Source: Solea solea (Eukaryota > Chordata > Actinopteri > Pleuronectiformes > Soleidae). Taken from it: a DNA stretch of 64,000 nt. Below, one piece after another: positions 1-13,091 of this stretch. The translations under genes and the position numbers were made by a program. The notes beneath the pieces were generated by a model. That model saw only the letters and a list, made by a program, of their open reading frames with translations. It made no database searches and had not been told where the DNA came from. The stretch's first letter is position 1. Each line of letters opens with the position of its first letter. The DNA is taken from the NCBI RefSeq assembly GCF_958295425.1, contig NC_081139.1, forward strand, positions 14,149,888-14,213,887, given 5' to 3'.

Positions 1-3
1 TCA

Positions 4-12
4 ATGGAATAG
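4..12 (+). promoter_or_regulatory. Minimal upstream ORF before acad9 (two codons and stop)
   Basis: An ATG at position 4 is followed by one sense codon and TAG, in frame with the acad9 start 27 nt downstream. If the transcript begins further left, this would be a very short uORF. The transcription start is outside the window, so this is only a possibility. Confidence 0.3.
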
Positions 13-39
13 GACGTAGAGGCAGAACTCAGAACAACG

Positions 40-225
40 ATGATGATGAACGCAAACAGACTTGTCGTTGTGTCCAAATGTGTTCAGTCCTGTAAGCGGC
101 TGCTCGCCTGTAACGTCAGACATGCTGGGAAAAAGATACAGCAGGTCCAACAGCAGAGGTTGTTCAGAACTCACTGCAGACAACTGGCTTATGCTAAGGA
201 TTTGTTCCTGGGTTCGTTGAACAAG
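40..225 (+). CDS. acad9: acad9 exon 1: mitochondrial targeting peptide
   Basis: This exon encodes the first 62 residues. The first 53 contain many Arg, Lys and Gln and no Asp or Glu (first acidic residue D54), as expected of a mitochondrial presequence. The end, [13 protein letters not shown], aligns with the human segment AFAKELFLGKIKK, where the mature protein begins. Exon 1 ends in phase 0 at a consensus GTAAG donor. ATG codons at 40, 43 and 46 could each serve as start; the first is chosen because it is 5'-most and has a purine at -3. The presequence itself is not conserved between species, which is normal. Confidence 0.9.
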
Positions 226-3200
226 GTAAGGCAGGTTTCCCCCTGATTTCTTAAAACGTTTGGACAAAAAGTAAACGTTCAGTTAGTTCCGTTTTGATAT
301 GTGTAACCAAAATGTTGTTCCCATGTGGAACCAAAATCACAAATCAAATTGTACTGTATGTTTGACAGTGTCTCGAAAACCTTAACACTGTGTGGCAGTA
401 CAAATAAATCGTATAGTATTTATTAAGAATATTTTGGGACCAAATCTTAATTATTTTATGTTAAAAGTTTGCAAAATAAGAATGTTCACTGGGTGTAAGA
501 GTTAGACCTGAGACATGCTGTCATTACAGCAAAGCTAATTTTGCAGAAAAGTGTCAGCCAGTGGACTTCATCTGCTCTAAGAAGCTGGTACATTAATTGT
601 CCGGTTTCTCCTCTAGGATGAGGTCTTCCCTTATCCAGAAATTGGAAAAGAAGAACTGGATGAGATCAACCAGCTTGTTGCCCCAGTGGAAAAATTCTTC
701 AGTGAGGAAGGTGAGAGAGAAGAATACTAGTCAATGTGTTGAATAAAAAAAATTAAATATACATATACTGTTAGCAGTCCAATCAAAATGCGGCCGTCAT
801 GATCCTGACATCTGTTTTGTCGGTGACTGACTTTATTTTGTGATTTCAGTTGACTCGGCGAAGATTGACCGTGAAGCCAAAATCCCTGAGGAGACTTTGA
901 AGGGACTGAAAGAGCTCGGGCTGTTTGGACTCATGGTTCCCGAGGAGTATGGTAAAAATCACAGCAACATAAATTTGATTAAATTCATAATGGCCAGTAT
1001 ATGAAGGAATTGAGGAATTTCTTGACGACTGAACAATTACCTAAATGAAGGTGTTAATGTTATTTGTGCTCTTTGCTCTCTGCAGTTTTGATTGTTACCA
1101 GGATCGACCTAATGTACTGATCTCTGACAATGTGAGATTTGTACATATTGCAGTAGAGATCAACGAACACCACAGTTACAGAGGCTTGAGGAAAAAAATT
1201 GCACCTCTTCACTTTTGCACACTTTATGGTTTTATAATGAGTTCATATGCGCCAATTAATCTACCCTAAGATTGAAAATTAACCTAAAGATTAAAATATT
1301 AAAGGAAGAGTTAGGCATTTTTTTAGTGGGATTGTATTATTAGGTTGTTTATAGAGTTGATGTCTTAGATACAGGGGGCTGTGCACTGCACACACCCTAC
1401 CTGGCTGTTAGATTTAAGTTTTAATCTCAATTTTGTGTCACTTTTTGAACTACACTCTCTCTGCACCTGACGCTATTGAGTGACTTTAACTATTATCTTA
1501 TTTATTTTCTGAATTATTATTCTGAAATCAGCCATAGTCAGTTTTATTGCTTTTTATTAAAGGGATACGTCGTCATCATCCTAAAAATTACCCCTGAACT
1601 TTCTTGCAGGAAGTTAGATGAGATGATTGATGACAGCGCAGGACCAGTTGTTCCCCTTATATCGTGGCTTGATGCTATCTTGTATCCCTCACAGCCATGT
1701 CATCAATATTAATAAATGTTAAATTTGCTATATCCTGCTATGACCATGTCTCTCTGTCTATCCAACTCAGGCGGTCTTGGATTGTCCAACACCATGTATG
1801 CACGGCTGGCAGAGATCACCTCATTGGACGGCTCTATCGCTGTGACACTGGCTGCACATCAAGCCATCGGACTGAAGGTAAAAGTAATGAAACTCAAAGG
1901 TTTTAGTCTGTGATTACTGTACCGGTGACACTGATGTCGTCCTGTGTGTTTCAGGGGATTCTGATCGCAGGGACTGAAGCTCAGAAGCAGAAGTATCTGC
2001 CCAAACTGGCCTCTGGAGAACACATAGCAGCCTTTTGTTTGACAGAGCCTGGAAGGTAAACACATTCAAGTCATTTGAACTGTCCTGTATGCACAAAATG
2101 CTGTTAAGCACAGCCAACAGAAAAGGTGGTCCTCTTAGCCTGATATTTTATGTTCTAGCACACCATGGGATGTCATAGTGGTTCCTGGAGTGGAGACCTA
2201 TCGAATGTGTCGAGTGCCTTTATAGCACTCATTATGCAAAGGTGTTTGTTTAAGTTTAACTAAAAGACGTAAACATTTTGGAGTAAAATTTACAACTGGG
2301 GAGAAGACTTGCTCTCCAAGAACCTTATGCAAGGTACCATCATATGAAAATATGTTTTTTTTTTGAGGCACAGTAGATTTTAGATAAATTGTTTTAATGA
2401 TGTAAAAGCCAATTTCAATCTAGGTCGTTTCAGTGTCAGAAAAACTCACATGGGTAATGAAAACTTTGTCCAGGCCCAGTGTAAGACAATTAAAATTTTG
2501 AACACTAGTTAAATGAAGACTATTCTGTTACAACTTAATGTTTGAAGAGTCTTAGTAAAAGATATTAAAGGACATTGCCAACTATGACTGAGCACTGCAT
2601 GATTGCATGTGTAGATTGTGTCTCAGTATATAGATGCATTCATTTACACTCTCATCATTTTAGTGGAAGCGATGCAGCTTCCATCCAGACCCGTGCCACC
2701 CTGTCTGAAGACGGCAAACATTACCTGATCAATGGCTCCAAGGTGAGAGGAAATCCCGCTGTGCAAACCATAGATCTGGCCTTTTTTTGACAAAGTAATA
2801 TCCACCCTCACTGTTCTTGTGGCCTTCATCTTTTTCTGTCTTTTGATCTGTGCTGCCAGATTTGGATTTCAAATGGAGGGATGGCAGATATAATGACTGT
2901 GTTTGCCAGGACGGAGGTGGTCGTAGATGGCGTTAAGGAAGATAAGATTTCAGCTTTTATTGTGGAGAGAGCTTTTGGAGGCATCACCAGTGGCAAGCCA
3001 GAGGACAAACTGGGCATCAGGGGCTCAAATAGTAAGGCTGAGTCAAATAATGGGTACTTGGAAGAGTCTGTGCTTTTTAATGTAATTTACATGGAAACTC
3101 TCTGACCTTTTCAGCCTGTGAAGTGTCCTTTGACAATGTTCCTGTGCCAGTAGAGAATGTGATTGGAGAAGTTGGTGGTGGATTCAAGGTGAGCTTTTTA

Positions 3201-6200
3201 CAGTCATCGGTGCCACACTTTTTTCACATACCTGTATCCGCACCTGTATGGTTATGGGAATGTTTGCTTTGTGTTGGACAGATTGCCATGAACATCCTGA
3301 ACTCGGGGAGGTTCAGTATGGGCAGTTCATCCGCTGGGATGATCAAAAAACTCATAAGTATGTAAAAACTCCAGTACCACAACTGGAGATAACTGAGCAG
3401 GTGTATTTTTAGGCTAGCTTGTGTATTTTTTTATAACAATCTAAAATCATCTTTGTTCAACTTTCTGTAGCGATGACGTCGGAGTACGCAGCAACCAGGA
3501 AGCAGTTTAACAAAAGCCTGAGTGAATTTGGTCTGATTCAGGTAGAGACGACTCTCCCCTCAGAGGAACATAGTGAATTATCTTTACATCTCTTTCTGCT
3601 CAGTAAATAATGCGTGGGCTTTGTTCTGTCACTGTAGGAGAAGTTTGCTGTCATGTCCCTGAATGCGTTTATTATGGAGAGCATGGCGTACCTGACCGCG
3701 GGGATGATGGACAGGCCCGGGCTTCCAGACTGCTCTCTAGAGGCTGCAATGGTCAAGGTTCGACAGCTTCGTCACTGACATTATTTCATGCAAAAAACAG
3801 TGTAATGATGTGTATTCCCTGTTTTGTGTTTAGGTGTTCAGCTCAGAGCGGGCGTGGATTTGTGTCAGTGAAGCTCTCCAGGTCCTCGGAGGTCTGGGTT
3901 ATACCAAGAATTACCCGTATGAGCGCTATCTCAGGGACTGTCGCATTCTGCCCATCTTTGAGGTACTGTGATATTGTCGGCCATTACAATAATTTGTCTT
4001 CCTTCTTCCATTTCCTCTATGTCTATGAGATGCTTGACTATTTTGTTGTTGTTAAGGGATAAAAGTTTGTTCAGTATTTGAATAAAAATACTGCAGCTCA
4101 TGAGACATTTGAATAGCTGTGTCATAATCCCTGAGAAAAGCTTTTTTCACTTTTATAGATGTTGAACACCTGAATGTGAAAACATGGTGTGGTGTTCATC
4201 TCCATCATACACATTATAGTATAATAAGTGTAAGATTGTTAGTGTTTAACTTACTGTTTTTCTTGTGTGTTTTTCAGGGCACCAATGAAGTCCTGAGGAT
4301 GTACATCGCTCTCACTGGAATGCAGTATGCTGGCAAAATTACCACATGGAAAATCAAGTAAGTATATGATGGATGGACATTTTAAAACTGTGAAATAAAG
4401 TCATTTAATATTGATACTATAAAAGACAGCACTGTTCACACACTAATGAAATGAAGGATCTTTCACGAGCAATCCCTTCAACAGCTACTTATAGTTTAAG
4501 CAAAGTGCAGTAAATATAATATAAAAGTAAATGAAAGCAGTATTTACAGATCTCCTCAATGCACTCGCACACTATGTTTTCTAGGTTCCTATCAGGTTAG
4601 TGTCTGATTTTATAAACTCCAAATTTTAAAAAGTCACATTTAGCTTTGTGTTGCTCATTGCTAATTCAAGTTCACCAGCTAATTTCTAACTTTGTCTTCT
4701 GCCTGGTGCTGGCCTGTTTGTTTGTATACAGATGATTTTAAAGGCTACAAACAATGATCCTCATTCACCAACTGTTCTTCTCTTAAAACCAACCATTCTG
4801 TCACACTGTTTGTCCTTGTTTCCCCCTCTGGGAAAATATTGATGTCCCCTTTAATTTAAAGTTTTTGGTTGTTATTCTTAATTCTAAAAAAATTCTCAGA
4901 CATTTTTCCGACATCTAAGGTAAAAGATAAGTTACTAAGATTATTTTTAAGCAAAATAAAAGGATCTAATTTTGTCTGGCAGTAATATTTTTATTCCCAA
5001 TCTTCATATTTATCATCACAAGGTTATGTAATTCATTTAAAGAAAATGCTTTTGCTTCAGCCCTAAGTCTTGTTTCTGCTTTGCCTCCAGTGAAATTAAG
5101 AAAGGAAACGTAGGTCTGGCTATCAGCATGTTAGTCAAGAGAATGATGAACAAGTTTTCGAGTTCGGTAGACCTTGGTCTGACAGGAAAAGATGGCGTGG
5201 TACATCCCAGCATGACAGTAAGGAATCGGTCTCATTTCTTCTTTAAGACTTGTTTAGTTATTCAGCGGAGGCTCAACATTGTTCTTTTTGTAGGAAAGTG
5301 CAAAGATGTTGGAGCTGAATGTCACTCATTTTGGATGGACTGTGGAGACCCTGTTGTACAGATTTGGAAAGGTAACATTGGATTTATATTTTTATGTTCT
5401 CAAAATAAAAAAATAAAAAATAGAGCTGTGGGACTTTTTTGCTCAAATGTTTTGAATAAACAGATTTATGAAAGGCATGCTGAAGTAGAAGCAACTATAA
5501 TCTTTGAAGTCATAAGTGATGGATGTTTGATTACATTTTTCTTTCTTACACATTGATGTCGTCAGACGATAGTGGACGAACAGATCGCCCTTAAGAGAGT
5601 AGCAGATGTGCTCATCAACCTCTATGCCATGACAGCTGTCCTGTCCAGAGCCAGCCGCTCCATCACCATCGGCCTCAAGAATAATGACCACGAGGTGTGT
5701 ACAGTACACACACATTAATTCATTCATTTCCTGGACACACACACAACCCTAACTCATTTATTTACCAATCATTTAGTTTCCAAAATTATTTGAGATCTTT
5801 TTATTGTGATATGCCTATAATTACATTTGTGAATATTGATGAATTTTGTTAATAGCCAAATCATTACATGATTTGTTAGTTATTTCATAATTGGTCTCAA
5901 TTTATAATTAGTCGACAGTATTTAAATGGTTAAGAACACCCTTAAATACAGTTTTTAAATCAACATGGAGTTGATAAATAAATTTTTACTTGGGTGTATC
6001 TAAAGCAATATCTATTATAAACAATATAATACATTCTATTATAAACAATAAATCAATAGCTTACAGTATATGCAGCTTATACATTTTAAATAGAGGCTTG
6101 ATGTGAAGCAGTGGTTTTAAAAGTGGGTTTTAGGGACTATTGAGTGTCTGTGACCCATTGATTTGGGGTCCACAAAATAATTAGCAATAAATTATAAATT

Positions 6201-7761
6201 GTATACGTTATCTGGCAGGACTACCTGACAGGATGAAGAAATATTCAGATGCTTTCTTGACTGACATGACACTGAGCTAGAACAGACATGTGGCTATGTT
6301 TTAGAAGTGTACTGATGATGAGAAGTTTACTGTACAAATAAATGCTGTCACCCCGAAGATTATTACTACACATTGTGTGCTGCATTAGCAGGCACTGGCA
6401 GATCTCCACTCTGTTTCAAATGCAGCCTTGACTGTTAATTGTGTGAAATATTATTGCCTTTGTTCAGACAATTTTGCTTGAAAATAGATTTTGAACATGA
6501 TGCTTTGAAACGTTGAGAGTTTTTGTTTCTTTTTGATGGTTAGGATGGGGTTAAAATGATGTTTAGGTTAGACAGGCAATAAGGCTTTGTGGTTAGGCAT
6601 GCATTTGAGTACTACTACTGTAATACTACAGAAAGACAAAGGGGCCAGGGAATTACATTTGACGACAAGTGTCCTCACAACAATAGGAAATACATATGGG
6701 TGCATGTGTGTGTAATCAGAACCAGTAATTTAGAGCAAAACAAATCCTCAAGAGTGAGACATTAAAGAAGGCACTGGATGCTTTGTCTCGTCGTCTTCTG
6801 TGTTTCAGATGTGCAGCTCTGTCCTCAGGCATCAGTGGTCCACTCATGTTTCTGTGTAAAGCTTACAGTTGGATCCTTTTCTAACTATTTTCCATTCCCA
6901 AGATAGCCGGTCACTTCTTTTAGTGGGACTGAGATGATTTGCTGAGTCACACAAGATCCAAACCATGATCATAAAAAAAGTTTCAGTCATATGGTATAGT
7001 TCCACTGTGATTCATAAACTTTGTAATCTTTACCAGTTGAATGTCACTTTATCCCATGGTCAACCAGAAATTGCTAATGTGACAAATATCTTTACAAACA
7101 CTGACACGTTTTGTTGATGAAATTATGTTTTTTTAGATAAATATAGAATAAGCGAATGTTTACAGTCGTCTGTCTTCACATTTGAATTCACTGAACACTT
7201 TGAAGTGGCTGCATCAGTCGTTTTCATGTCACTGAGTCACAAATTGTTTGTGTAAAGGTTCTAATGAATGCTTGTGTTGATCATTTTTCTAGATATTGCT
7301 CACAAACACGTTCTGCAGCGAGGCTTTCTTCAAGAACAATTACATGATTCATCAGTTGCAGACACGTAAGTCCAGCACCACACATTAATTAGGAACAGCT
7401 CCATAGTTGTTTTTTTTCTTTTTACAGCATGTCAGTAGAACAGACTTGCATGTGTTGCAGATTTTCCCCAAACCCAGCATACCAACACTGAAACCCCCGC
7501 TGCTTTTTATTGTCACACTGTGTGTACATTGTTGTCTTTTTTTAATAATGTGTATTCAAAGTTATCTATTTTCTCAGACAAATGGGAATGTTGTATTTTG
7601 TATTAAATGAGTTGGGGGGGAAAAAAAATGCCTTATAATTCCCATCTGAATATATTGCAGACACTCCCGGCAACAGCGATGCCAACATCAAGAAGATTGC
7701 AGCAGAGGTGTTGCAGGACAGATCCTACATCTGCGCTCATCCTCTTGAAGGAATATACTGA
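40..7761 (+). CDS. acad9: Acyl-CoA dehydrogenase family member 9, 18 coding exons, complete
   Basis: ACAD9 is a mitochondrial FAD-dependent acyl-CoA dehydrogenase of the VLCAD subgroup, also needed as a complex I assembly factor (MCIA complex with ECSIT and NDUFAF1). I joined exons 40-225, 617-710, 850-951, 1771-1877, 1955-2055, 2664-2742, 2860-3031, 3115-3188, 3282-3357, 3471-3541, 3638-3757, 3834-3962, 4278-4357, 5091-5217, 5294-5371, 5566-5694, 7293-7365 and 7661-7761. All introns are GT-AG and phases agree, giving 1,899 nt and 632 aa; human ACAD9 is 621 aa. The product follows the human protein nearly throughout ([45 protein letters not shown]). The general-base glutamate of IFEGTNE falls at residue 437, the last codon of exon 12. 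The start is the first of three tandem ATGs, with A at -3. The longest intron is 5695-7292. I saw no frameshift or lost residue. Confidence 0.97.
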
Positions 7762-8395
7762 ACTCTCTCCAGTGACCACAACACCACCAGTGTGTCTCTT
7801 GTTTCAACAGACGATCCGCAGTCCTAGGGAATTACTGTACATTAACTGTTTTAGTCCCTATTATTTGAAGTTATTTCAACATTAAATTAAGAGATTTGTG
7901 TTCATATTTTCTTATTAACAATGGCCGGAAATATAAAACTTTAAATCTAATCTCATGGTTTTTCTTTGAAGCTACTGTCAGAAAACGTTGTTCTTTTGGC
8001 ATCTCTCCTTCTTACATTACTGCATGGACACCTTGTTAAGGGGGCATTTATTATGTATTATAATGTATGGGTTTTATGTTTGTAGTAGTATTTACTATGT
8101 ATTAATGTAATTAGTTATGGTATATTGTATTTACTGTATATTTCTACTTTATCTTTTTTGACATGGTATCTGTTTTTATATTTATAATTCAGTTTTGTTT
8201 TTTGCAAATGCCAACATTACTGTGGCTGTATTTACTTGAGAGGATTTATTATCATCATCATCATCACCATTATTAACAACAACAACAACAAAAAGTATGG
8301 TACAATGTGAGGTCATTTCAGAAGGATAAAACATTTACAATTCTACACTGAATGCAACATGCTACACAAATAAAGCCATTATATCACATTTTATT
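7762..8395 (+). other. acad9: acad9 3' UTR
   Basis: AT-rich sequence after the acad9 stop. It holds an ATTAAA at 7881-7886 and a canonical AATAAA at 8369-8374, either of which could direct polyadenylation; the second is the stronger match and would give a 3' UTR of about 0.63 kb. A short ATC/AAC simple-repeat tract lies near 8250-8292. The exact cleavage site is inferred. Confidence 0.6.
8369..8374 (+). terminator. Polyadenylation signal AATAAA of acad9
   Basis: Canonical hexamer about 610 nt after the acad9 stop, followed by AT-rich sequence. An earlier ATTAAA variant at 7881 is a possible proximal site. Confidence 0.6.
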
Positions 8396-8660
8396 TACTG
8401 ATAAATTATCTGTTTAACCACACAAAGATGTAAAACATATAGCAGTTTTTAAAGTCCGTCGCGTCCTCACTACTCAAAGAGGAAGAACACCTTTGCTGAA
8501 GAAAGAAGTAACTTGTAAAACCAAAGTAAATGAGGTGGGTAAAATTTCCTACACCAACTGAACACACAATAACAATGTTGCAAAAGCACCAGGTGGTGGC
8601 GCAAATGTGCAAATAAACTGGATCAGGGAGTAACAAATAAATAATAAATGAAAAACAATT

Positions 8661-8720
8661 CAACAACAACAACTACTACTACTACTACTACCACTACCAC
8701 TACCACTACTACTACTACTA
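8661..8720. repeat. Trinucleotide microsatellite (AAC)n/(ACT)n/(ACC)n
   Basis: About 60 bp of consecutive CAA, ACT and ACC triplets, an interrupted compound microsatellite in the interval between the two convergent genes. Confidence 0.9.
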
Positions 8721-9429
8721 ATTAGTTTATAGGCATTTAGAACATGTGGATATTTTATTACTGTGGATATACTGATCAGATCTCTGTGTTGCTATTTTAC
8801 ATCACTGGTTGAGGTTGATATTTAAAATAACATGCATGTGTTGTGTATTACAGTACATGTGGACTGTGCATACATTTTACAACAGAACCAATACATTAAA
8901 TGCAGTGTTCTGCGAGGCCCACCATTCTCTGTGGCCAGAGGAAATGAAGTCCTGCGCTGGCCCATCCCAGCTGCATGATGACGTCGTCCTGCTAACAATG
9001 ATGATGTAGCCTTCAAGGCTATGATCTATTTTTAGCTCCAGCCTCAAGGGCCAGATAGACAAACAGGGCAAACTGTCACTCAGACCACCTGCCACAGTCA
9101 GGCGGGCATTCAGCCAGGCATGCTGTGCAAGACTGGGGGAATTAAGACGTGTCCTGCGGTTTTAAGCCTCATCAGCAGTGATGTGTCTGCAGTTGCAGAA
9201 GGCTTCAGTACAGTTGGATAGAAAAGGGCAGATTAAAACACAATCATATTTGTGTCACTTTAGAGGCAGGATTGAATACTGTAGCTACTATTATGTCATG
9301 TCATGGATTTTTAAGTGGAAATCTGCCTATGATGGACAGAGTGGTCAAATGACTTGTCATGGGGGGTATGTTCAACCTTTGGGTGAGAGGAGCTCTGTCA
9401 AACTCAATGATCTTGGCTTAAGTTGTGAG

Positions 9430-9830
9430 ATTGCGACTTAAAGCCACACTGTGCACATTTTGGTGATTTATGTTGTTATTATTCTTCTGCCTCTGTTTGG
9501 TCTTTGTGAACAGAAATGATGTATTTTTCATGCTGCTATTTTATCTGAAAACAAGCTCTGTCAAGCAAGACTATCAGACCTGAGTGTTTGTGTGTATACA
9601 CTGCAAGCGGGAGAAGCACGACTAGGATTTTTGAGTATCTTGTGGGTGCTTCTGTGTGTGCAGTGGTCTTGCTTTATAGTCTAATGTTACTAATGCCTCT
9701 GTATGTCTTGATGTACAACATTATATCATCTCCATAGCACTGGAATGTTGCCGGACAACACAAGATGTGTAAACACTAATATACTGAGAGACTTGTGTGG
9801 AGCTAAATTAACATGACACTGGTTTGAAAA
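9430..9830. repeat. Degraded interspersed repeat, related to 35.09-35.29 kb
   Basis: The core at 9742-9785 (GGAATG, then CAACACAAGAT, then AAACACTA) matches 35227-35270 with only a few substitutions and a 2-nt gap. Weaker similarity extends upstream in both copies. The left part begins with TTAAAG and CACTGTGCAC, like the ends of other short teleost elements. No coding capacity. I read it as an old non-autonomous element; its boundaries are uncertain. Confidence 0.45.
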
Positions 9831-10449
9831 AAAATGGCAATTTGTTTATAATTAAAAGTTAAAAGACTGCTTAACACCATGAAACCATGCAACCTTAAAA
9901 AACTGCTTAATCATTTTGATGGGGAATAGACTAAAATAGGGAGAACTGAGCCTCTTTATTTACCACTCTACACGTGAATCTACGTTCTTGTACTTTGTAG
10001 GTCTGGTGAGTGGGTAGGAACACTATAATCACTCACTGCATTAACATGCATGTTAAAAGTCCAATTTTAGTCAGACTATGACAATAATTTGGTTTGTTTA
10101 AAAGTACTAAATGTGTAAATTAATGATAGTCAGAGACTCAAACTGAGAGAAACACACTGTGCAAGTTCAAGACTAACACTGAGCAGAGGTCGGTTAAAAA
10201 CCTGGCAGTCATCAGACATCTGCTTTGACCATGACATAGTGTAGTGGCACCACATCCAGCAAAGGGAACACATTGCTATGAGCTAGCTAATAATAAGGTT
10301 AGCCACATAATGTTCTGAAACGCACAGAGAATTATTAAACGATAGGGTGAAAAAACATTTTTTTAAACCCTGTATGTGACTTCGAATGACTTAACGTAGA
10401 TAACTACGAAAACTCACCCCTTCAGAAGATAGGAGGTTCGGGGTGCTTT

Positions 10450-10917
10450 TTTTTCATCGCCGCGTCATGTCGTCATGTCAGAAGTCACTACTGTACTGTA
10501 TGTTCTCCTCAAGGTGTCCAATTATTCTCATGTCCTGACACTCTCTTTCGGCCGTCAAAGAATCCATTCGTTTGTTGTACAGAAGCTCTGGAGAAAGTTT
10601 GCATCTACACGTTGTTGCTTCTTCTTCCGTAGCATTTCCATAGCATAGCAGAAGTGAGATCGGCGTGACCAGAAGTCTCTGAAGAAATACAGCCAAATAT
10701 CTGCGCTGTAACAACCACGATTTAGTTCTTCTGCCATGCGTTTTTCCTTTTCCATCTTCATTCAATGGTGAAAAAAAAAAATTCTCGAAGTAGCAGTAGC
10801 AGCAGTGACGAGCCTCCGCAGAAGCGCTGCATATTAAGTAGCCATGTGTTTCCTCAGTGACGTTTCACCACGCCCAACTTGGAATCGGTTCACAGCGAAA
10901 AGCTTATGGTTTTAAGA
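10450..10917. other. Intergenic stretch with a short minus-strand ORF, probably repeat-derived
   Basis: A 68-codon minus-strand ORF at 10555-10761 encodes a basic, Lys/Arg-rich peptide with an unusually non-repetitive composition (it contains ADIWLYFFRDFWSRRSH). I do not recognise a domain and see no convincing flanking exon. It sits beside the 24-bp hairpin and may be part of a degraded DNA transposon. No function is assigned. Confidence 0.3.
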
Positions 10918-10981
10918 CCGGTGTTGTGCCGAAAAGAGACTGCTTGCCGAAAAACGAAGTCTCTTTTCGGCACAACACCGG
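10918..10981. repeat. Perfect 24-bp inverted repeat (hairpin), 16-nt loop
   Basis: Arms 10918-10941 and 10958-10981 are exact reverse complements (CCGGTGTTGTGCCG, then AAAAGAGACT). The 16-nt loop repeats the motif TTGCCGAAAA found in the arm. It lies between the two convergent gene ends, about 0.17 kb beyond the best iqsec1 poly(A) signal. Probably a relic of a foldback or short inverted-repeat element. Confidence 0.85.
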
Positions 10982-11146
10982 CAATACTGTGATTTGAAGC
11001 ATGGAGTGGCTTATTCGTGATTTCAATATGATGTAAAAAAAACAAACAAAAAAACAACAACAAAAAACTCGACTTGTTTGTTAAAGAAGACTAGTCAGAT
11101 AAAGAATGGTCATTCAGACACAGCACAGGTTTGACAGTATATCATT

Positions 11147-11152
11147 TTATTT
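11147..11152 (-). terminator. Candidate distal poly(A) signal of iqsec1 (AATAAA on minus strand)
   Basis: The plus strand reads TTTATT, so the minus strand reads AATAAA, with AT-rich sequence downstream in the transcript direction. It is the farthest plausible signal before the hairpin at 10.9 kb. An alternative proximal signal is at 14732-14737. Confidence 0.4.
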
Positions 11153-11440
11153 TGCGTTCTCAACATCGTCACAGTACTAGTTTTACATCAATAGGGTTTT
11201 TGCCTACTTAGAAACAGAATGCATATTAAAATAAGATCACCCCTCCCTTCCCTTTGACCTCAAAAGTGGGCTGTGAGCACGAGAGAACAGGAGCATCTCG
11301 GGAAATAAGTCCGAAGCAGTGTTTTACTGTGTAACATTTGGTTATGATACTTCAGTCAGAAAGAAGCAGTTTGATGATTATGTAAGTATCAGAGGGGAGC
11401 AGGAATGCACCTTCAATGTAACTGCAGACATTGAGAAGTG

Positions 11441-11477
<37 letters not shown>

Positions 11478-11480
11478 TAA
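11441..11480. repeat. (AAT)n microsatellite
   Basis: About 13 AAT units, the last ones interrupted by AAC, in the probable iqsec1 3' UTR. Confidence 0.95.
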
Positions 11481-12795
11481 TTTACAGACCATTCACATAT
11501 GTTTTCTCATTCTTTATTTCCCACCCACACATTAAAGCATCTCCTCCCTTTCAAACCCTCTGTACTTCATCGAGTAACATTAGATTTTCAAAGATGGACT
11601 TGCTATTTACACTCAGCAACGGCAGCAGCAGCAGCCCACTGCCACGTCTTCATACTGTACACTACAGTGAGAATAGAGGTGAGATGCATGCCAGAGTAGA
11701 GTGAGGGACACAGCGGTAAATGAAAAGACACACTAGCAGGCCAGAACTCAACTAAATGTAAACGAGCATCAGTCAGAGAAATCAAAACCTATACTGAACG
11801 TTCAGTGTCTAGTCAAGCCTGTTGCTCAAAAGAACAAGAATTTAAAAAAGGAAAGAAAAAAGAAATCGTAGGCATCAATGGCATGCAACAAAGCACCTCA
11901 CACAGAACCTGGACAGGCTTTACAATAGGTCTTATACTTCCAAAGGAATTGGAGGGTTGTCGCAAAACTCTTTAAACATTATTTGGACAACAAAAGGCTA
12001 TCAGCATCGAATAAAGCAAGTTTTATTTTCTAATTCCAGAAATACTAATAATGAGATGTTGGTCTGATGACAGAAATAATTAGTAATAAGTCAAATGTAG
12101 CACTGTGTTGGCTTGATTCAATTTGGTACCCAACATTTTTTTTTGGTAAGAAACTGATTAACAATCTTACGAATTTGCAGTATTGGCACATAACTAAGTG
12201 CTGCAAAAGGAAATATTTGACAGATCTGACACATCCTATACATGGTGGAGAGTTACATTTCTAAAACAGTAACACTTGGAAATAATTTATATATTGTAAG
12301 CAAGTTCCATTTGTCAATGATTCATTACCAGGTTATGAAAAATCTCTTAGGCGAGTGTTTATCCTTCTTTCCCCCTGAGTTGCTTTGCAGAGCATTATGT
12401 GTTGCAATTATTGTTGTTAAAATTGATGCCCTAAACCACAGCCAGTGTTGCTAAGTATATGGCACTTACTGTGAAGGATGAAAGGAAACCTTGCCCAGCA
12501 CGACAGATGCTTTTCCCACTATCTTTTTATCTCCTCATCAAGACTCCCTGACCACTTACTACTTTTCTTGTGAATAAGTACAAGTTATGTTTATATGCAG
12601 TCAGTGTATTCAAACAATTGTGCAATATTTACATCATTGCTCACTAGTTTTCTGCTCCTCTGCCACTGATCAATGGAACAACGAGGAAGCAGGAAAACAT
12701 GGACAAAGTCGCACAAACGCTGCTCCACCATGCTGCTACTAAGGGTCAAAACTCCACAGTGCACCTTTAACCCCTGGGACCCCTAGACTGCAAAG

Positions 12796-12930
12796 CTATG
12801 GCTCAGGAGGTAAGGTGGATTGTTCACTGCCCACACAGTCAGTGGTTTGAAACCCCACGCCTCTAGTCCAAAGCATAGTGTAAAGTGCTTTGTGGTTGTT
12901 AAGACTAGAATCATCAAAAAATATAAACCT
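12796..12930 (+). repeat. tRNA-derived SINE fragment
   Basis: A tRNA-like head is visible: an A-box-like GGCTCAGGAGGTAAGG, then a B-box-like GTGGTTTGAAACCCC about 45 nt later. It is followed by a tail, GTGTAAAGTGCTTTGTGG and then AAGACTAGAA, of the kind carried by the SINE at 35.4 kb. The central part seen in that copy is missing here, so this is an internally shortened copy. Confidence 0.6.
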
Positions 12931-13091
12931 TCTGCCAAGTTATTTGATGGTTATTGGAAACAATGACCCAGTTAAACTTATAACTATGGATGACTGAATA
13001 AAAAAAGCAGGATAAACACAAGCTTGTGGGATTTTCTTGTTTGAACTGCTAATGTATAGAACAGTTAAAAAAATATTATGTAAAATATTAT

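Noticed and set aside
12796..12870. Functional tRNA gene
   Set aside because: A- and B-box-like words are present but no complete cloverleaf is evident, and a SINE-type tail follows.
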